From the NCBI GenBank assembly GCA_032718475.1, contig JAUCBJ010002651.1:1-35545 (forward strand): a stretch of DNA of 35,545 nt, in the 5' to 3' direction. Each line of letters starts with the position of its first letter. Position 1 is the first letter of the stretch. The translations under genes and the position numbers were made by a program. The stretch comes from Nemertoderma westbladi (Eukaryota; Xenacoelomorpha; Nemertodermatida; Nemertodermatidae). The notes below the pieces were generated by a model. It was not told the origin of the DNA. It did no database searches and worked only from the letters and a program-made list of their open reading frames with translations. Shown piece after piece: positions 17,701 through 24,618 of this stretch.

Positions 17701-20153
17701 TGTTGGTATGTTGCTATATTCGCCCCAGATTTTAGGGGCATATCGACTTGGGGCGAATCGACTTTACCGATTCGCCCCACCATTAAGAGAATTCGCACAG
17801 CATGACTTTATTCGAAGTTTTACTAATAACGAACCTGCCTATTAATAGGCCAGGGTAGTTTTTGTCAAGAGTTGAGCCGTTCAAAAACACGATGTGGTTA
17901 TGTGTGTATATATATATGTATAACCATCCAATATCTCAAAAACTCAATCAGGTATATATACGCAAAAATTTTAATAACAAACTCTACATAAATTTTGGTT
18001 GCGCACAAGACTGGATATTTTTTGTGGCGTTTCGATCACGGGATCACTGAAAAATAGCGGTTTTGAAAATTTACTGTCGAATTTCACCGATTTCAACTCG
18101 AGTATGCACCAACTTTTTTATTTGGGCTAGGCCTATTCAGTCATTTGAGCAACATATTTGTGCCTCAGAATCTTTTCAAATATCGCCAATCTCGCACAGA
18201 ACGTCGCCAAAATTTGTTAGTCCGGCAAAAAAAACGCACAAATTCGTCTAAAAGAGTAAATTATTTGGTTGAAGAATAATATAATTCAACTAGAAAAGCC
18301 AGCCAGCTAGCTGTAAGGAGACGGTCCATATAGACAAACATAGTGTAGTTGGATCCCTCATCATTCATTATCATCAACCTATAAACCATTTAAACGGTCC
18401 AGTGCTTACAATTCAATTACCCGGCCTCCCATCTAACATAGCAGTGACTGAGTGAGTAACCTTATAGATTATTGTTCATAGGATTCACTGGGAGGAGCTA
18501 TTCAGCTGGGGGGTAATACATTATAGAAACTTACAGTTGATGTTTGATTACTGTCTGGGTGAGAGTGAGAGAGTAATAAATTTGGCAAGTAATATACAAT
18601 TCTCTGCAGTTTGGGCTATCCATTCAATAAATAGTAGTAGCTTACTAGGCCCACATGAGTACCAGCAGCTGGTGTTTCTATCGTTGAGTTGATGGCAATT
18701 ATCGCGTGCTTTAATTTTCGCTCACTCAGGGTACTGGTTTGAGGGGCAGGTCCGATTAAAGCCAGCTTGCTAGCTTTAATCACTTGATCATTCTAGTTCA
18801 AAGAATATCTAAATAAACGTTGTTCTGTGACATTGGTCTGTCTAGTACAGTAGTATTTTGCAAAGTCGGCAATGACGTCCAGGTGGGATCGAACTGGAGA
18901 CCTCCGGGTTGGAAGTCTGACGCTCTAACCTTTCAGCTAGCGGCTCGGGTAAAAGATAGACCTGGAAATACTATCTGATACCTTGTATGTCCGGAATTTA
19001 CCTCATCATGGCCTTCCATCAGTCAATACCATCATATGCTGCCACTGTGCTCAACCCTACCGTACTTGGCCGTCTTCATAAAAACATGTATATAACCAGC
19101 CTGCGTATCAAACTCAACACAGTTTATTTGTACCGTCAACCAACACAAACACGATTGAATCATATAGGCCTAAATCCTCTGATCCTCAACCGGATTTTCC
19201 GAGCTATCTAATAACACTTTACTAGAGTATTAGTCGAAATATTAAATAAATTAATATGGGACGAATCGACTTGGAAGGTGGGGCAAATCGACTCGCACCC
19301 ATCCCATTCCATTCGTCTCGGCGAATTAAAAATATTAATTATCAATTATTAAAGAAAAGGAGCTGGTACAGTGGCTGGTTATTCTAACCAAAACAATATG
19401 ATATTCAGGAGGTCAAATTAAAGCTTTATTATTGATCAGAAGTGATGATGTAGATTTTTACACTGGGGAGGTTCAAATTTCATTTCATCGAGAGACCAAA
19501 CCTATCTGGTACCGGTAAAATACCAGTGACAGTCTGTCACTACGCATTTACAGATACATAACTGTAAAGTGAAGTATTAATATACGAACCTTTGAAGTGA
19601 TGAAAATATTGTTTGAATTCCCGCTGTAACCGCAAGGAGGCCGCTGTTTGAGTCTGGAAGTTAACAGACAGCTCATCGTATAACTCGTCTCTAGTTTCTT
19701 CTGCTTTGCCAAGCTTTTGTAGAACCTAATCAATAAAATCAGTAATTACATAATTACGAATGTTTAGATATAGATAAGTAGGTCTGGATGGGATTAAGAT
19801 AGGATGGGAAGAGAGGATGGGATGGGATTAAAACATAAGGACAATTAAACACAAAATAATCCAAAACGTCTTATCCAAAACTCCAGGCCCAGTACCATCA
19901 GCCATCCCCCTTTGCAGAGCTTCGACTACTGGACTACTGCACTACTACTCACTGCTGGACTGTGGCATCACTGCGTCCCATAAATCAGAAACTCAAAGTG
20001 ACAAAGGATATGCCTAGATAGACTACCTCCTCTCCTACAGCTCCTATACCAAAACTAACTTACCTTTTCCTTCGCCCGAGATGCTTGTTTACGAACAGAA
20101 AATTGTAGTTTATTTCCAATACTTTTTTTACTCTCTCGTTCAGGAGTAGCCAT
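2610..20153 (-). CDS. Amph: Amphiphysin/BIN1-family N-BAR and SH3 protein, spliced, 3' end outside window
   Basis: Amphiphysins bind and tubulate membranes through an N-BAR domain and recruit partners such as dynamin through a C-terminal SH3 domain. They act at endocytic sites and on muscle T-tubules. I joined ten exons: 20153-20064, 19725-19590, 17563-17373, 16914-16807, 8890-8805, 8636-8469, 8253-8118, 6799-6761, 3299-3045 and 2711-2610. The total is 1311 nt, 437 codons, with consistent phases and GT-AG borders throughout. Family hallmarks are a basic N-terminal helix 0 (residues 1-30), VLQKLGKAEET (31-41), EPDW, FPDVK, KRGRKLVDYD and SRVPFY, followed by an SH3 start (404-437) containing DDDELTFLKGD. 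The BAR domain spans about 1-243 and the linker 244-403. The 31-residue insert of vertebrate BIN1 exon 7 is absent; exon 4 joins in frame to the helix that follows that insert. The linker is short and I see no LLDLD, DPF or FxDxF clathrin/AP2 motif in it. The last SH3 exon (expected to start near the DEGW motif) is left of base 1. Confidence 0.93.
2712..3044. other. Amphiphysin intron 9, AT-rich
   Basis: Intron of 333 bp with the GTGAGT donor at 3044-3039 and the pyrimidine-rich acceptor at 2712 (minus strand). I see no other gene or repeat in it. Confidence 0.8.
3045..3299 (-). CDS. Amph: Amphiphysin exon 9 (proline-rich linker)
   Basis: Eighty-five codons lie between the acceptor TATATTTGCAG (3300) and the donor GTGAGT (3044). 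The exon starts PEYAVISKKGPLAGS, holds a proline-rich stretch DEPPPLPPAY that could serve as an SH3 ligand, and ends in SKPILCT. The phase 0 end joins to VEASYNY of the SH3 exon, as in vertebrate amphiphysins where the SH3 exon also begins at V. No clathrin or AP2 box is seen. Confidence 0.88.
3300..3975. other. Amphiphysin intron 8, exon-9-proximal part with a dispersed repeat module
   Basis: AT-rich intron. Bases 3671-3718 (GCCACTGTAACCTGATCC and following) match a module at 12101-12148 in intron 4, so a dispersed repeat or MITE core is present in both introns. No further exon could be supported here. Confidence 0.6.
3981..6750. repeat. 34-bp minisatellite, about 81 copies, with three short dyads per unit
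   Basis: Units of 34 bp read on the plus strand as CGGTACCACA, CAGCGCTGGT, TCAACCCCCA, GTGA. Each has the palindromes GGTACC and AGCGCT and the interrupted dyad GGTTCAACC. Copies differ by point changes (AGCGCT to AGATGT, CAACC to TAACC, CCAG to CCGG) and by one-base length changes in the C run, so the reading frame is not kept. The array lies inside amphiphysin intron 8, and on the gene's sense strand its first unit starts about 10 nt after the microexon donor. Confidence 0.95.
6761..6799 (-). CDS. Amph: Amphiphysin exon 8, candidate 13-codon microexon (linker)
   Basis: Thirty-nine nucleotides in phase 0, between an acceptor ending ACGTAG at 6800 and a donor GTAAAA at 6760, encode METANEEYIVPTK. 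Exons 7 and 9 are both phase 0 at this junction, so the microexon can be included or skipped without changing the frame. Its EEYIVP tyrosine motif resembles PEYAVI at the start of exon 9. The 34-bp array starts about 10 nt after the donor. The acceptor tract is only moderately pyrimidine-rich, so this could be a chance match. Confidence 0.5.
6800..7290. other. Amphiphysin intron 7, AT-rich, no gene seen
   Basis: AT-rich intronic sequence between the microexon acceptor and a decayed retroelement. No open frame or repeat could be supported. Confidence 0.6.
7295..7345 (-). other. tRNA-like B-box near the 3' end of the retroelement relic
   Basis: On the minus strand, 7329-7319 reads GGTTCGATCCC, a good pol III B-box or T-arm match. 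I see no matching A box at tRNA spacing upstream, so this is not a tRNA gene. It may be a fragment of a tRNA-derived SINE or part of the retroelement 3' region. Confidence 0.35.
7296..7790 (-). pseudogene. Decayed non-LTR retrotransposon, internally deleted reverse transcriptase
   Basis: On the minus strand, the frame just upstream of and from 7768 reads a start of a reverse transcriptase domain: a SINSMSNRRASGLDEIPAEV motif, then LKPLHKKGD and a degraded NYxGI block. After a frame change the sequence jumps to MENREAWKDLI, the kind of segment that ends the reverse transcriptase ORF of these elements. The catalytic palm is therefore missing, so this is an internally deleted, frameshifted relic inside amphiphysin intron 7. 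A B-box-like GGTTCGATCCC lies just 3' (7319-7329). Confidence 0.75.
7800..8117. other. Amphiphysin intron 7, exon-7-proximal part
   Basis: AT-rich sequence between exon 7 and the retroelement relic. I see nothing else in it. Confidence 0.5.
8118..8253 (-). CDS. Amph: Amphiphysin exon 7 (linker)
   Basis: One base completes the Arg from exon 6, followed by 45 codons rich in Gly, Ser and Pro that end IYDSIEDPNE. The donor is GTGAGT at 8117. The acceptor TATTCTAG at 8255-8254 is the last of three near-identical copies spaced 34 bp apart; only this one keeps the frame open, because the next copy upstream adds an in-frame TAG. Linker sequence is not conserved in this family, so the assignment rests on phase, open frame and splice sites. 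Confidence 0.82.
8254..8332 (-). repeat. Triplicated 3' splice site of amphiphysin exon 7 (34-bp period)
   Basis: The block CCCCTAGAATACAACGGT (plus strand) occurs at 8251-8268 and 8285-8302, and a partial copy at 8320-8332. On the gene's strand each copy reads TTCTAGGG, a usable acceptor. Only the proximal acceptor keeps the frame; using the second adds 34 nt with an in-frame TAG. Confidence 0.75.
8469..8636 (-). CDS. Amph: Amphiphysin exon 6 (end of BAR domain)
   Basis: The acceptor TTGTGTAG precedes 8636 and the donor GTAAAG begins at 8468. It encodes (S)RVPFYAATMHSFAAAQ and onward to DIARRS (residues 204-259 plus two bases). SRVxFY and the following helix match the BIN1 segment SRVGFYVNTFQ. 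The BAR domain should end near residue 243 and the rest is linker. It ends in phase 2. Confidence 0.92.
8805..8890 (-). CDS. Amph: Amphiphysin exon 5 (BAR helix 3, first part)
   Basis: The acceptor TTGTTTACAG precedes 8890. It encodes NEEVLQEAKATYESLHTELL to LPALYE (residues 176-203), equivalent to AEEELIKAQKVFEEM of BIN1. The donor is GTTAGT at 8804 after GAG AG. Splicing there gives the conserved SRV of exon 6, whereas reading on gives an unrelated tail. It follows exon 4 directly, so the optional BIN1 exon 7 insert is missing. Confidence 0.92.
8987..9010. repeat. Homopolymer run of 24 C
   Basis: Twenty-four consecutive C on the plus strand, about 100 bp into intron 4 from the exon 5 acceptor. 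It is G-rich on the gene's sense strand. Its exact length is likely to be unreliable in any sequencing read. Confidence 0.9.
9011..9765. other. Amphiphysin intron 4, exon-5-proximal part, transposon-like edges
   Basis: AT-rich DNA. Near 9690-9715 a (AAATAAAT)n stretch and CTGAAACTGAAAC resemble the A-rich tail of a non-LTR element and sit just before the 39-bp array. No coding region is seen. Confidence 0.4.
9771..10685. repeat. 39-bp G-rich minisatellite, block 1, about 23 copies
   Basis: The plus-strand unit is AGCACCCTTA, ACCCGCTCCC, TAGACCCCGG, ACCCCTCCC (39 bp, 13 codons, so both strands show long spurious frames). On the amphiphysin sense strand every unit holds six or seven runs of three or more G. 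Variants are CTAAACC for CTAGACC, confined to a central run of six adjacent units (about 10141-10320), and one-base insertions near the right end. It lies in intron 4. Confidence 0.95.
10700..10940. mobile_element. Terminal fragment of an interspersed element starting CAGGGGCGGATCCAGGA
   Basis: The sequence CAGGGGCGGATCCAGGAATT at 10705-10724, followed by a GGGGGTG-rich stretch, is typical of ends of interspersed transposon copies in invertebrate genomes. The string TCTATGGTGCGC at 10731 recurs at 16258, just before the second block of the 39-bp repeat. I cannot assign a superfamily. Confidence 0.35.
11075..11245 (+). pseudogene. 3' end of a decayed non-LTR retrotransposon ORF
   Basis: The plus strand encodes a segment like LKDTGLEDADNLAKAMVDRELW and ends shortly after DKPA, a typical C-terminus of a non-LTR reverse transcriptase ORF. 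The same segment with about 85 percent identity lies at 22620-22760, so they are two copies of one family. A related reverse transcriptase piece (VELLRAAVEPVLIY) lies at 11290-11450 on the opposite strand, so the locus is a rearranged composite. Confidence 0.6.
11290..11450 (-). pseudogene. Fragment of a non-LTR reverse transcriptase, opposite orientation
   Basis: The minus strand frame includes HKVELLRAAVEPVLIY, matching the conserved segment K(L/V)xLxxAxVEPxLLYG that follows the YADD region in a common group of invertebrate reverse transcriptases. It is truncated and interrupted by a (TA)n run at 11334-11346. Confidence 0.45.
11955..12272. repeat. Long hairpin (MITE-like) of AT-rich inverted repeats
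   Basis: CACTGAAATATATTAATTAT at 12020-12039 is mirrored by ATTATTAATATATTTCAGTG at 12171-12190, and the flanks continue the symmetry around CACTAAAA and TTTTAGTG motifs on both sides. The loop of about 95 bp holds the GCCACTGTAACCTG module also found at 3671. No transposase is present, so this would be a non-autonomous element. Confidence 0.6.
12500..15525. repeat. 30-bp satellite with higher-order structure, about 3 kb
   Basis: The base unit is 30 bp (AGTTCCTGAA, CCTACCAACT, CTTTCCTAAT). Variant units containing TTCATTATCCATCCAGC and TACCTACCTATTC recur as a pair near 13075, 13370, 13761, 13961, 14085, 14162, 14389, 14466, 14617, 14871 and 15027. The 13.07-13.37 and 13.37-13.76 kb sections share the same order of variants (ACTCAACTC, CTTATCAACTC, TTTCCAGAACCGACC), so higher-order blocks of about 300 bp have been duplicated. 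It lies in amphiphysin intron 4. Confidence 0.93.
15566..15590. repeat. CT-rich microsatellite
   Basis: A short TTTCTC-type pyrimidine run directly right of the 30-bp satellite, followed by a short (TA)n tract. Confidence 0.7.
15705..15725. repeat. Homopolymer run of 21 G
   Basis: Twenty-one consecutive G on the plus strand in amphiphysin intron 4, on the opposite strand to the C run near 9.0 kb. Length is probably uncertain. Confidence 0.9.
15730..16285. other. Amphiphysin intron 4, unique-looking part
   Basis: No gene seen. The right end (16258-16288) holds TCTATGGTGCGCGGCGCCAC, related to 10731 and to the GCGCGCC-rich repeat at 30.8-31.3 kb. Confidence 0.4.
16291..16798. repeat. 39-bp G-rich minisatellite, block 2, about 13 copies, abutting exon 4 donor
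   Basis: Same family as 9771-10685. Units from about 16390 to 16590 are nearly perfect, while those from 16590 to 16798 are increasingly degenerate. On the amphiphysin sense strand the degenerate end is first, starting about 10 nt after the exon 4 donor (GTTAATAGTTGGGTCCG). Confidence 0.92.
16807..16914 (-). CDS. Amph: Amphiphysin exon 4 (KRGRKLVDYD)
   Basis: Thirty-six codons encode KKMDKRGRKLVDYDGARYA to VRIAK (residues 140-175). I chose the acceptor TTTTTAG immediately before AAAAAGATGG, rather than the AG six bases later, because it keeps the exact BIN1 spacing between FPDIK and KRGRK. The donor GTTAAT at 16806 is weak and is followed about 10 nt later by degenerate copies of the G-rich 39-bp repeat. 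Confidence 0.93.
16915..17372. other. Amphiphysin intron 3
   Basis: AT-rich intron of 458 bp with GTTTGT donor at 17372 and TTTTTAG acceptor at 16915. Nothing else supported. Confidence 0.7.
17373..17563 (-). CDS. Amph: Amphiphysin exon 3 (BAR domain, EPDW segment)
   Basis: The acceptor TTTCCATAG precedes 17563. The donor GTTTGT at 17372 departs from consensus at several positions. It encodes residues 76-139, from AMRDSTTSLHQ through HEPDWYGSE to STFPDVK. EPDW and FPD(I/V)K are family signatures at the same spacing as in BIN1. It ends in phase 0. Confidence 0.93.
17564..18860. other. Amphiphysin intron 2, exon-3-proximal part
   Basis: No coding region supported. GGGGCGAATCGACTTTACCG and an inverted partial copy lie at 17706-17780; GGACGAATCGACTTGG recurs at 19259, as if two pieces of one interspersed repeat flank 1.5 kb of intron. 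Confidence 0.4.
18874..18946 (-). mobile_element. tRNA-derived SINE head or tRNA pseudogene
   Basis: The minus strand carries an A box TAGCTGAAAGG (18939-18929) and a B box AGTTCGATCCC (18895-18885) at tRNA spacing, with CTTCCAA in the anticodon-loop position, resembling tRNA-Gly(UCC). The acceptor and T stems do not pair properly, so it is not a functional tRNA. The internal pol III promoter could still be recognised. It lies in amphiphysin intron 2. Confidence 0.65.
18960..19589. other. Amphiphysin intron 2, exon-3-distal part
   Basis: No gene supported. It contains the second GACGAATCGACTTGG motif (19260-19290). Confidence 0.4.
19590..19725 (-). CDS. Amph: Amphiphysin exon 2 (BAR helix 1)
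   Basis: The acceptor GATTAG precedes 19725 and the donor GTTCGT begins at 19589. It encodes VLQKLGKAEETRDELYDEL and onward to FKQYFHHFK, residues 31-75. The first eight residues are identical to vertebrate BIN1. The exon ends in phase 1, and its last G combines with CA of exon 3 to make the Ala of AMRD, equivalent to AMHE in BIN1. Confidence 0.93.
19726..20063. other. Amphiphysin intron 1
   Basis: Intron of 338 bp with donor GTAAGT at 20063 and acceptor GATTAG at 19726. It includes a GGATGGGA-type simple repeat near 19788-19828. Confidence 0.75.
20064..20153 (-). CDS. Amph: Amphiphysin exon 1 (start codon, N-BAR helix 0)
   Basis: Thirty codons start at ATG 20153 (context AACAAAATGG) and end in RAKEK before a GTAAGT donor at 20063. 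The segment is basic and amphipathic, as expected for the membrane-inserting helix 0 of N-BAR proteins, and it aligns with the BIN1 N-terminus ending in RAQEK. The 5' untranslated region lies rightwards and its start is not visible. Phase 0 matches exon 2. Confidence 0.92.
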
Positions 20154-20430
20154 TTTGTTAATGAATGAAATGGTACATCAGCTACAGCTACGGTATCGGT
20201 ATAGGTTGCACATGCGGACATGTAAGCAGCAAGCGTACGCAGGTACGGTACGGTCAGACGGTACACACACAGTTATAATACCTGACTACTGAGGATGACA
20301 TGAGACACATAGTAAATGCAGTAGGCCTACTATTGTGATTGGCAATTACCGGTCCAGCCTTGCAATTATATACTTATATTTATATTAGGCCTACATTATA
20401 TAATATATTAATATTGGTGAAGGAAAAACA
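20154..20430 (-). promoter_or_regulatory. Presumed 5' UTR and promoter region of amphiphysin
   Basis: Sequence directly upstream of the exon 1 ATG. It has GGTACGGTACGG-type short repeats and two TAGGCCTA palindromes (20322, 20396). No convincing TATA box or initiator can be placed, so the assignment rests on position only. Confidence 0.3.
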
Positions 20431-20459
20431 AAGATATTTTGATCGCCGACTGCAGCCTC

Positions 20460-21259
20460 AGTTGATATTACCCCGACAATCGGTAAAGCGTGTGGGAAGA
20501 CTGAATCAAACCTGAAAGCAGGCAACTGCGCGGAATGTGTGATGCAGCTTATGAAGTTGAGTCCACGTAATCCTAAAGCCTCGCAGCCGGTAAATAAACC
20601 GCGACTTTCGTCTTCCAACGGCAGAACGGCATCATGGATGGCCCCAATCGAAACCGAACCCTACAGGTTATTGTCTCAGAGAAATCTGGACCGAGGGCCA
20701 GCTTGATTGGGTCTTCCAAATCCTCTAATTTGAAGAATGTAGATCATCCGCTGCCTTCCATTCCTACTGATGGGGTTGTTGTTGCGGTGCTAGAATCTAG
20801 TAGTTGTGTGTGCTGCGATATTTGCAAACAGGTCGGGTGCATGCAAAGTGTATCAAACTGTCACAGAGTGACGTTGCAGTCCTACCGTATCTAAATGTGA
20901 TAATGTTAAGATAGTCTGCAATGTGCAATGTACCGGTATGTAATCCACAGTGGAAGGTCAGTCGTCTGAAGAATCCAGTTGCGCTTTCGGAGAGTGGTCT
21001 GTCAGCAAGTTTTTCCAACGAGTTTGCTTCTAAAGTATTACAAGATATAGAAATACTTAAAGAGAACTCAAAGTCAATTCTCGAAAAGGTATCCACAGAT
21101 CCATGCCAGTCGATGGCACTGATGACGTTAGCCAATCACAAGGTCTGTGGTTGCCTTGCAGCCTTGCCAGCGGAAAAGCGTGGGTCGAATGCGAAGGAGG
21201 GTCTACGAATCAACCAGCGTGTTTCTGAGCTTGAACAAAGGAATGCTCGTGACTCGTGA
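20460..21259 (+). pseudogene. Unrecognised coding-like stretch in several frames, divergent from amphiphysin
   Basis: Three plus-strand open stretches follow each other in different frames: about 20450-20706 (contains NCAECVMQLMKLSPRNPKAS), 20634-20894 (contains VIVSEKSGPRASLIGSSKSS) and 20921-21259 (contains SNEFASKVLQDIEILKENSK, a helical charged segment). Their composition looks protein-like rather than random and GC is higher than in the flanks. This is consistent with one gene broken by frameshifts, or with exons of an unrecognised gene. I do not recognise the family and claim no function. Confidence 0.35.
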
Positions 21260-21349
21260 GCGTAACCTGGTTGTTTTTCACGGTCTGACGGTATTCCTGT
21301 TCATAACTCAAAGAACCACAAGCGCACAACTGCACAAGGACTGGCTATA

Positions 21350-21960
21350 CTGCTATACCTGTATTGTATACTGCAGACTGCACTATGCACTACGACTGTA
21401 CGACTACACTCTGACACTACACTCGTACTCGACACTACTAGGCTGCTAGGCCTACACTACACACCCAGACAGCCAGATACCAGTCCAGCACTCCAGCAGT
21501 CTGCCAGTCTAGCTCCACAGCTCAGCAGTCTGCCAGTGCTGCAGTGCCAGTCACCAGGTCACAGTCCAAAGTCCGTCCCGTCTCTGGCTGGACTCCAGAC
21601 TCTGACGTCTGACTCTGTTCTGTGTCTGTCAGTCTGTGAGGGTAGGTATCATAACAATAATTAGGTTATTCCATTTCCCTGTCCCATGTCCCCGTCAATC
21701 ACATTTTGTCACTCTTACAGTCTTACCGGTACCACTTCAAGACTTCAGCACTTTCAACTTCACAGTCTTACCCCAGTACCCACGCACCATGCATGCATGC
21801 CACAAGCTGCCAGGCTGCACATTAGGCCTACCCCTACGCCTACCTGCCTACAGTACAGCCTGACTGCCTGACAGCATTCAGGCATTATGGGTAGACCAGG
21901 ACATACCGAAATAGTGATATGCAGATATGGACGAACTGACAAATAAACGGAGAAAGCACA
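21350..21960. repeat. Low-complexity CAGTCTGCCAGT / ACTACAC region
   Basis: Cryptically simple sequence made of shuffled ACTAC, CTGCAG, CAGTC and CCAG words with no fixed period. It includes TAGGCCTA at 21447 and 21823. Open frames here are low-complexity and not supported as genes. Confidence 0.6.
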
Positions 21961-22134
21961 ATCAGACAATAGCCTACTGACTGGATGTTCACTACTGCTA
22001 CAGCCAGACAGCTGTACTGTACTCCTGCTAACAACTGAGCAATACCCAATCTGAATAAAACAAACTGAAAGTACTTCGTTTCATTTCTGATCCGCTTTTT
22101 CCTGGCGGTATCCCGCGGTATAGCCATATATTAC

Positions 22135-22765
22135 ATTGGGGTTGATTATGTTCTACGCACGTCCTTAGACCAGCACCTTAATAAAGATGGGGTGATGATG
22201 GTAACACCCGCTACTGGCACAATAAGTAGAGGGAATCCAACAAAGTACCTTACTGATATATAGTTTGTTGATGACTTAGGGGTTACTGTCAGAATCACTA
22301 GAGTGCCCAACGGCTCAGGTGCAGGTTGCTTAGTGTTTTGTAAACTCCAAGAAGACAGAAATCATGACAGTGAACCTAGAAACCACTCAAGAAATGTCTG
22401 ATCATAAGGGCATAAGCTCTAGGGACGGCTTGCTAGAGCACGTAGAGCTTGAGCCTCTGCTACATGTACTTGGGATCATGGATCCGCCGAAAGTCAGGTG
22501 AAGACATTCGGATACGTAAGGGGAAGGCATGGTCCGCGTTAAATTATCTGTCCAGTATTTGGAAGTCCCATAGAAGAAAATGGAACCTTATTACAGTATT
22601 AGACATGGAGTGAATAAGCATTGTGGACAGCCCATGAATTTCTTGAGACGCATCTTAAAGGATACTGGCCTTGAAGATGCGGATGATCTAGCAAATGTTA
22701 TGGGTGATAGGGAGTTGTGGCGGCGCAATTTTGTCGACAAGCCGGCACAGCATTCTTAATATATA
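22135..22765 (+). pseudogene. Decayed non-LTR retrotransposon reverse transcriptase, 3' part
   Basis: Plus-strand frames, with stops and shifts, show YVLRTSLDQHLNKDG, then a degenerate FVDD box in place of FADD/YADD, then DIRIRKGKAWSALNYLSSIW, and finally a C-terminus ending RELWRRNFVDKPAQHS. These are in the order seen in the palm, thumb and C-terminal parts of a widespread group of invertebrate non-LTR reverse transcriptases, with an internal deletion. A microsatellite-like tail of (TA)n and (GTA)n follows (22760-22815). The copy at 11.08-11.25 kb is a fragment of the same family. Confidence 0.75.
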
Positions 22766-22819
22766 TGTAATATATATATATAATGCAGCTGCAATGCAGC
22801 ATGCCGATCGTAGTAGTAG

Positions 22820-23400
22820 TAGTACACACACACAGGCTACACCAATGCAACGATGTTTTATTTAACATTTGGTTATTTTTTGTTTTATTGCCAATAAACG
22901 ATTTATGTGATCAAAGGTATATTTTTCCGTTTATTACAAAGAATGAATGTTCGCAATCGCAACCTTATTTTATTGCATGTTAATTGTAATCCCACACATG
23001 TATAGACTATTTATTGCACTATTCTGCAATATACTATTTTCCAGTGTTGGTTCAGCCGTTTTCAAATTATTTCAAATAATATAAAAAAGCCTATGTGGGG
23101 GAGACTTGAATCCTTCAATGCTGACTATTATACCTAAATATATATCCACATAGAGAACCATTATACAACAGGGAATTCCAATTGGGTTGATTGACACTTA
23201 CACAAACTAAGTATCAACGGCCGTTGAAGCTATCAAGGAAATGTGAATACAATGGAGGAGGTAGCTTGCATTATTATAGCCTTTACTTTAACATTATCTT
23301 CCCTGTCTGGTCCATGCAATAACGAGTAACTCTTATCTCTTTAGAATTCAACCCAAGCAAACAAACCCTTCCTTCCCTCTTTGCAACTGTGGTTATTACC
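22820..23400. other. Intergenic AT-rich region
   Basis: No gene, repeat or signal supported. Confidence 0.5.
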
Positions 23401-23404
23401 GGCC

Positions 23405-23632
23405 GTTAACGTAAATCGGCAAACAGTTTACGGACAGGTTTTAAGGACAGGTTTGCGGACCGGTTTGCGGACCGGTTTGCGGACAGGTTTGCAGACAGGT
23501 TTACGGACAGGTTTGTGGACAGGTTTTACGGGCACGTTTGCTGACTGACAGGTTTGCGGAGAAGTTTTAGGACAGGTTTGCTGACAGGTTCACGGAGGGA
23601 GACGTTTGCGGACAGGTTTTACCGACAGATTT
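23405..23632 (-). mobile_element. Short, decayed copy of the 12-bp-array element
   Basis: About 17 degenerate copies of GGTTTGCGGACA (reverse complement of the CCTGTCCGTAAA unit at 27.0-28.8 kb). The left end GTTAACGTAAATCGG followed by CAGTTTACGGACAGG aligns with the inverted right end of the large element, and the right end GGACAGGTTTTAC aligns with its inverted left end. It is therefore a smaller member of the same family in opposite orientation. Confidence 0.65.
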
Positions 23633-23865
23633 AGATATGGTCATTGTTTTGAATTCGTGTTACCATAGCAACCGGTTGTCATTTCAATAACGAATGCACC
23701 TACGGTCAGGGGAACAACACTGACCGGCTTTCCAATGGTCAGTATAATGAAAAATTTAGTCATTAGCTTTTGAAGCCTTTAACCAATTTCAATCAATTTA
23801 TTGCCGCTCCTTGTCAGTTTAAATTGAATTCTCGTGGTATGTTTACTGACATTGTATGCAAAATT

Positions 23866-23941
23866 AATTGTATCGCATTTTATTCGGATTTCTTATTTAG
23901 CGAATTGTATCGCATTTTATTCGGATTTCTTATTTAGCGAG
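23866..23941. repeat. Tandem duplication of 37 bp
   Basis: A 37-bp segment beginning ATTGTATCGCATTTTATTCG at 23867 is repeated immediately at 23904 without change. Confidence 0.85.
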
Positions 23942-23944
23942 TAG

Positions 23945-24600
23945 AAGTAACTGAAGTTTTATTTAGTTTATGTACGTACGTTTATATGTTTTACATTACT
24001 TAGGATTGGACAAGTCACTGTAAAAAAATAAAAAATTTGCTTAATTTTTATTATGGAAAAGAACAAAAGCATCAATACACCATGTTAAGGGCGTTTCCTT
24101 TAAATGTTTGTGGCGAAATTGATCCACTCTGTTTCTACGCGGATATGTAGTCCATGTATGTGTTTGTTTAAGTGCAATATGCTTTTTTAACCCATGTTCT
24201 TGTTTTAATTTATATTCTAATTTGAATAAAATAACTTTAAAGAATTTAGTTATAATAACTTGTATAATTATTATTATTTTAAGCCTGGGGTACCATCGCC
24301 CCTTAACACACAACGCTTTGTGGTAATAAAGAAATATAATTGTCATAATTATTATTGTGCATTCTTTATGTTATTAATCAGCAATAAATCTTGAGATCGA
24401 ATACATTTTTTTCTGTGATTAAAGTCAGAAATAAAAATAATACTAATAGTGTAATAATATAGAAAGTTAGGGCGTGTGAATAACGCACTATACTATAAGG
24501 TTATTTTACTTTCAGGACAAAATATTTAATCCGAAACATTCAGAGACCGTAAAATAAATCAGGCGAAAACTCGTTTTAATACTGTATAATGTGAAACTTA
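23945..24600. other. Intergenic AT-rich region
   Basis: No gene supported. It is the left flank of the retroelement insertion at 24619. Confidence 0.5.
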
Positions 24601-24618
24601 ACCTTTATATCAGGTTAT

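Noticed and set aside
18874-18946. Functional tRNA-Gly gene
   Set aside because: A and B boxes are good, but acceptor and T stems do not pair and no terminator T run follows in a fitting place.
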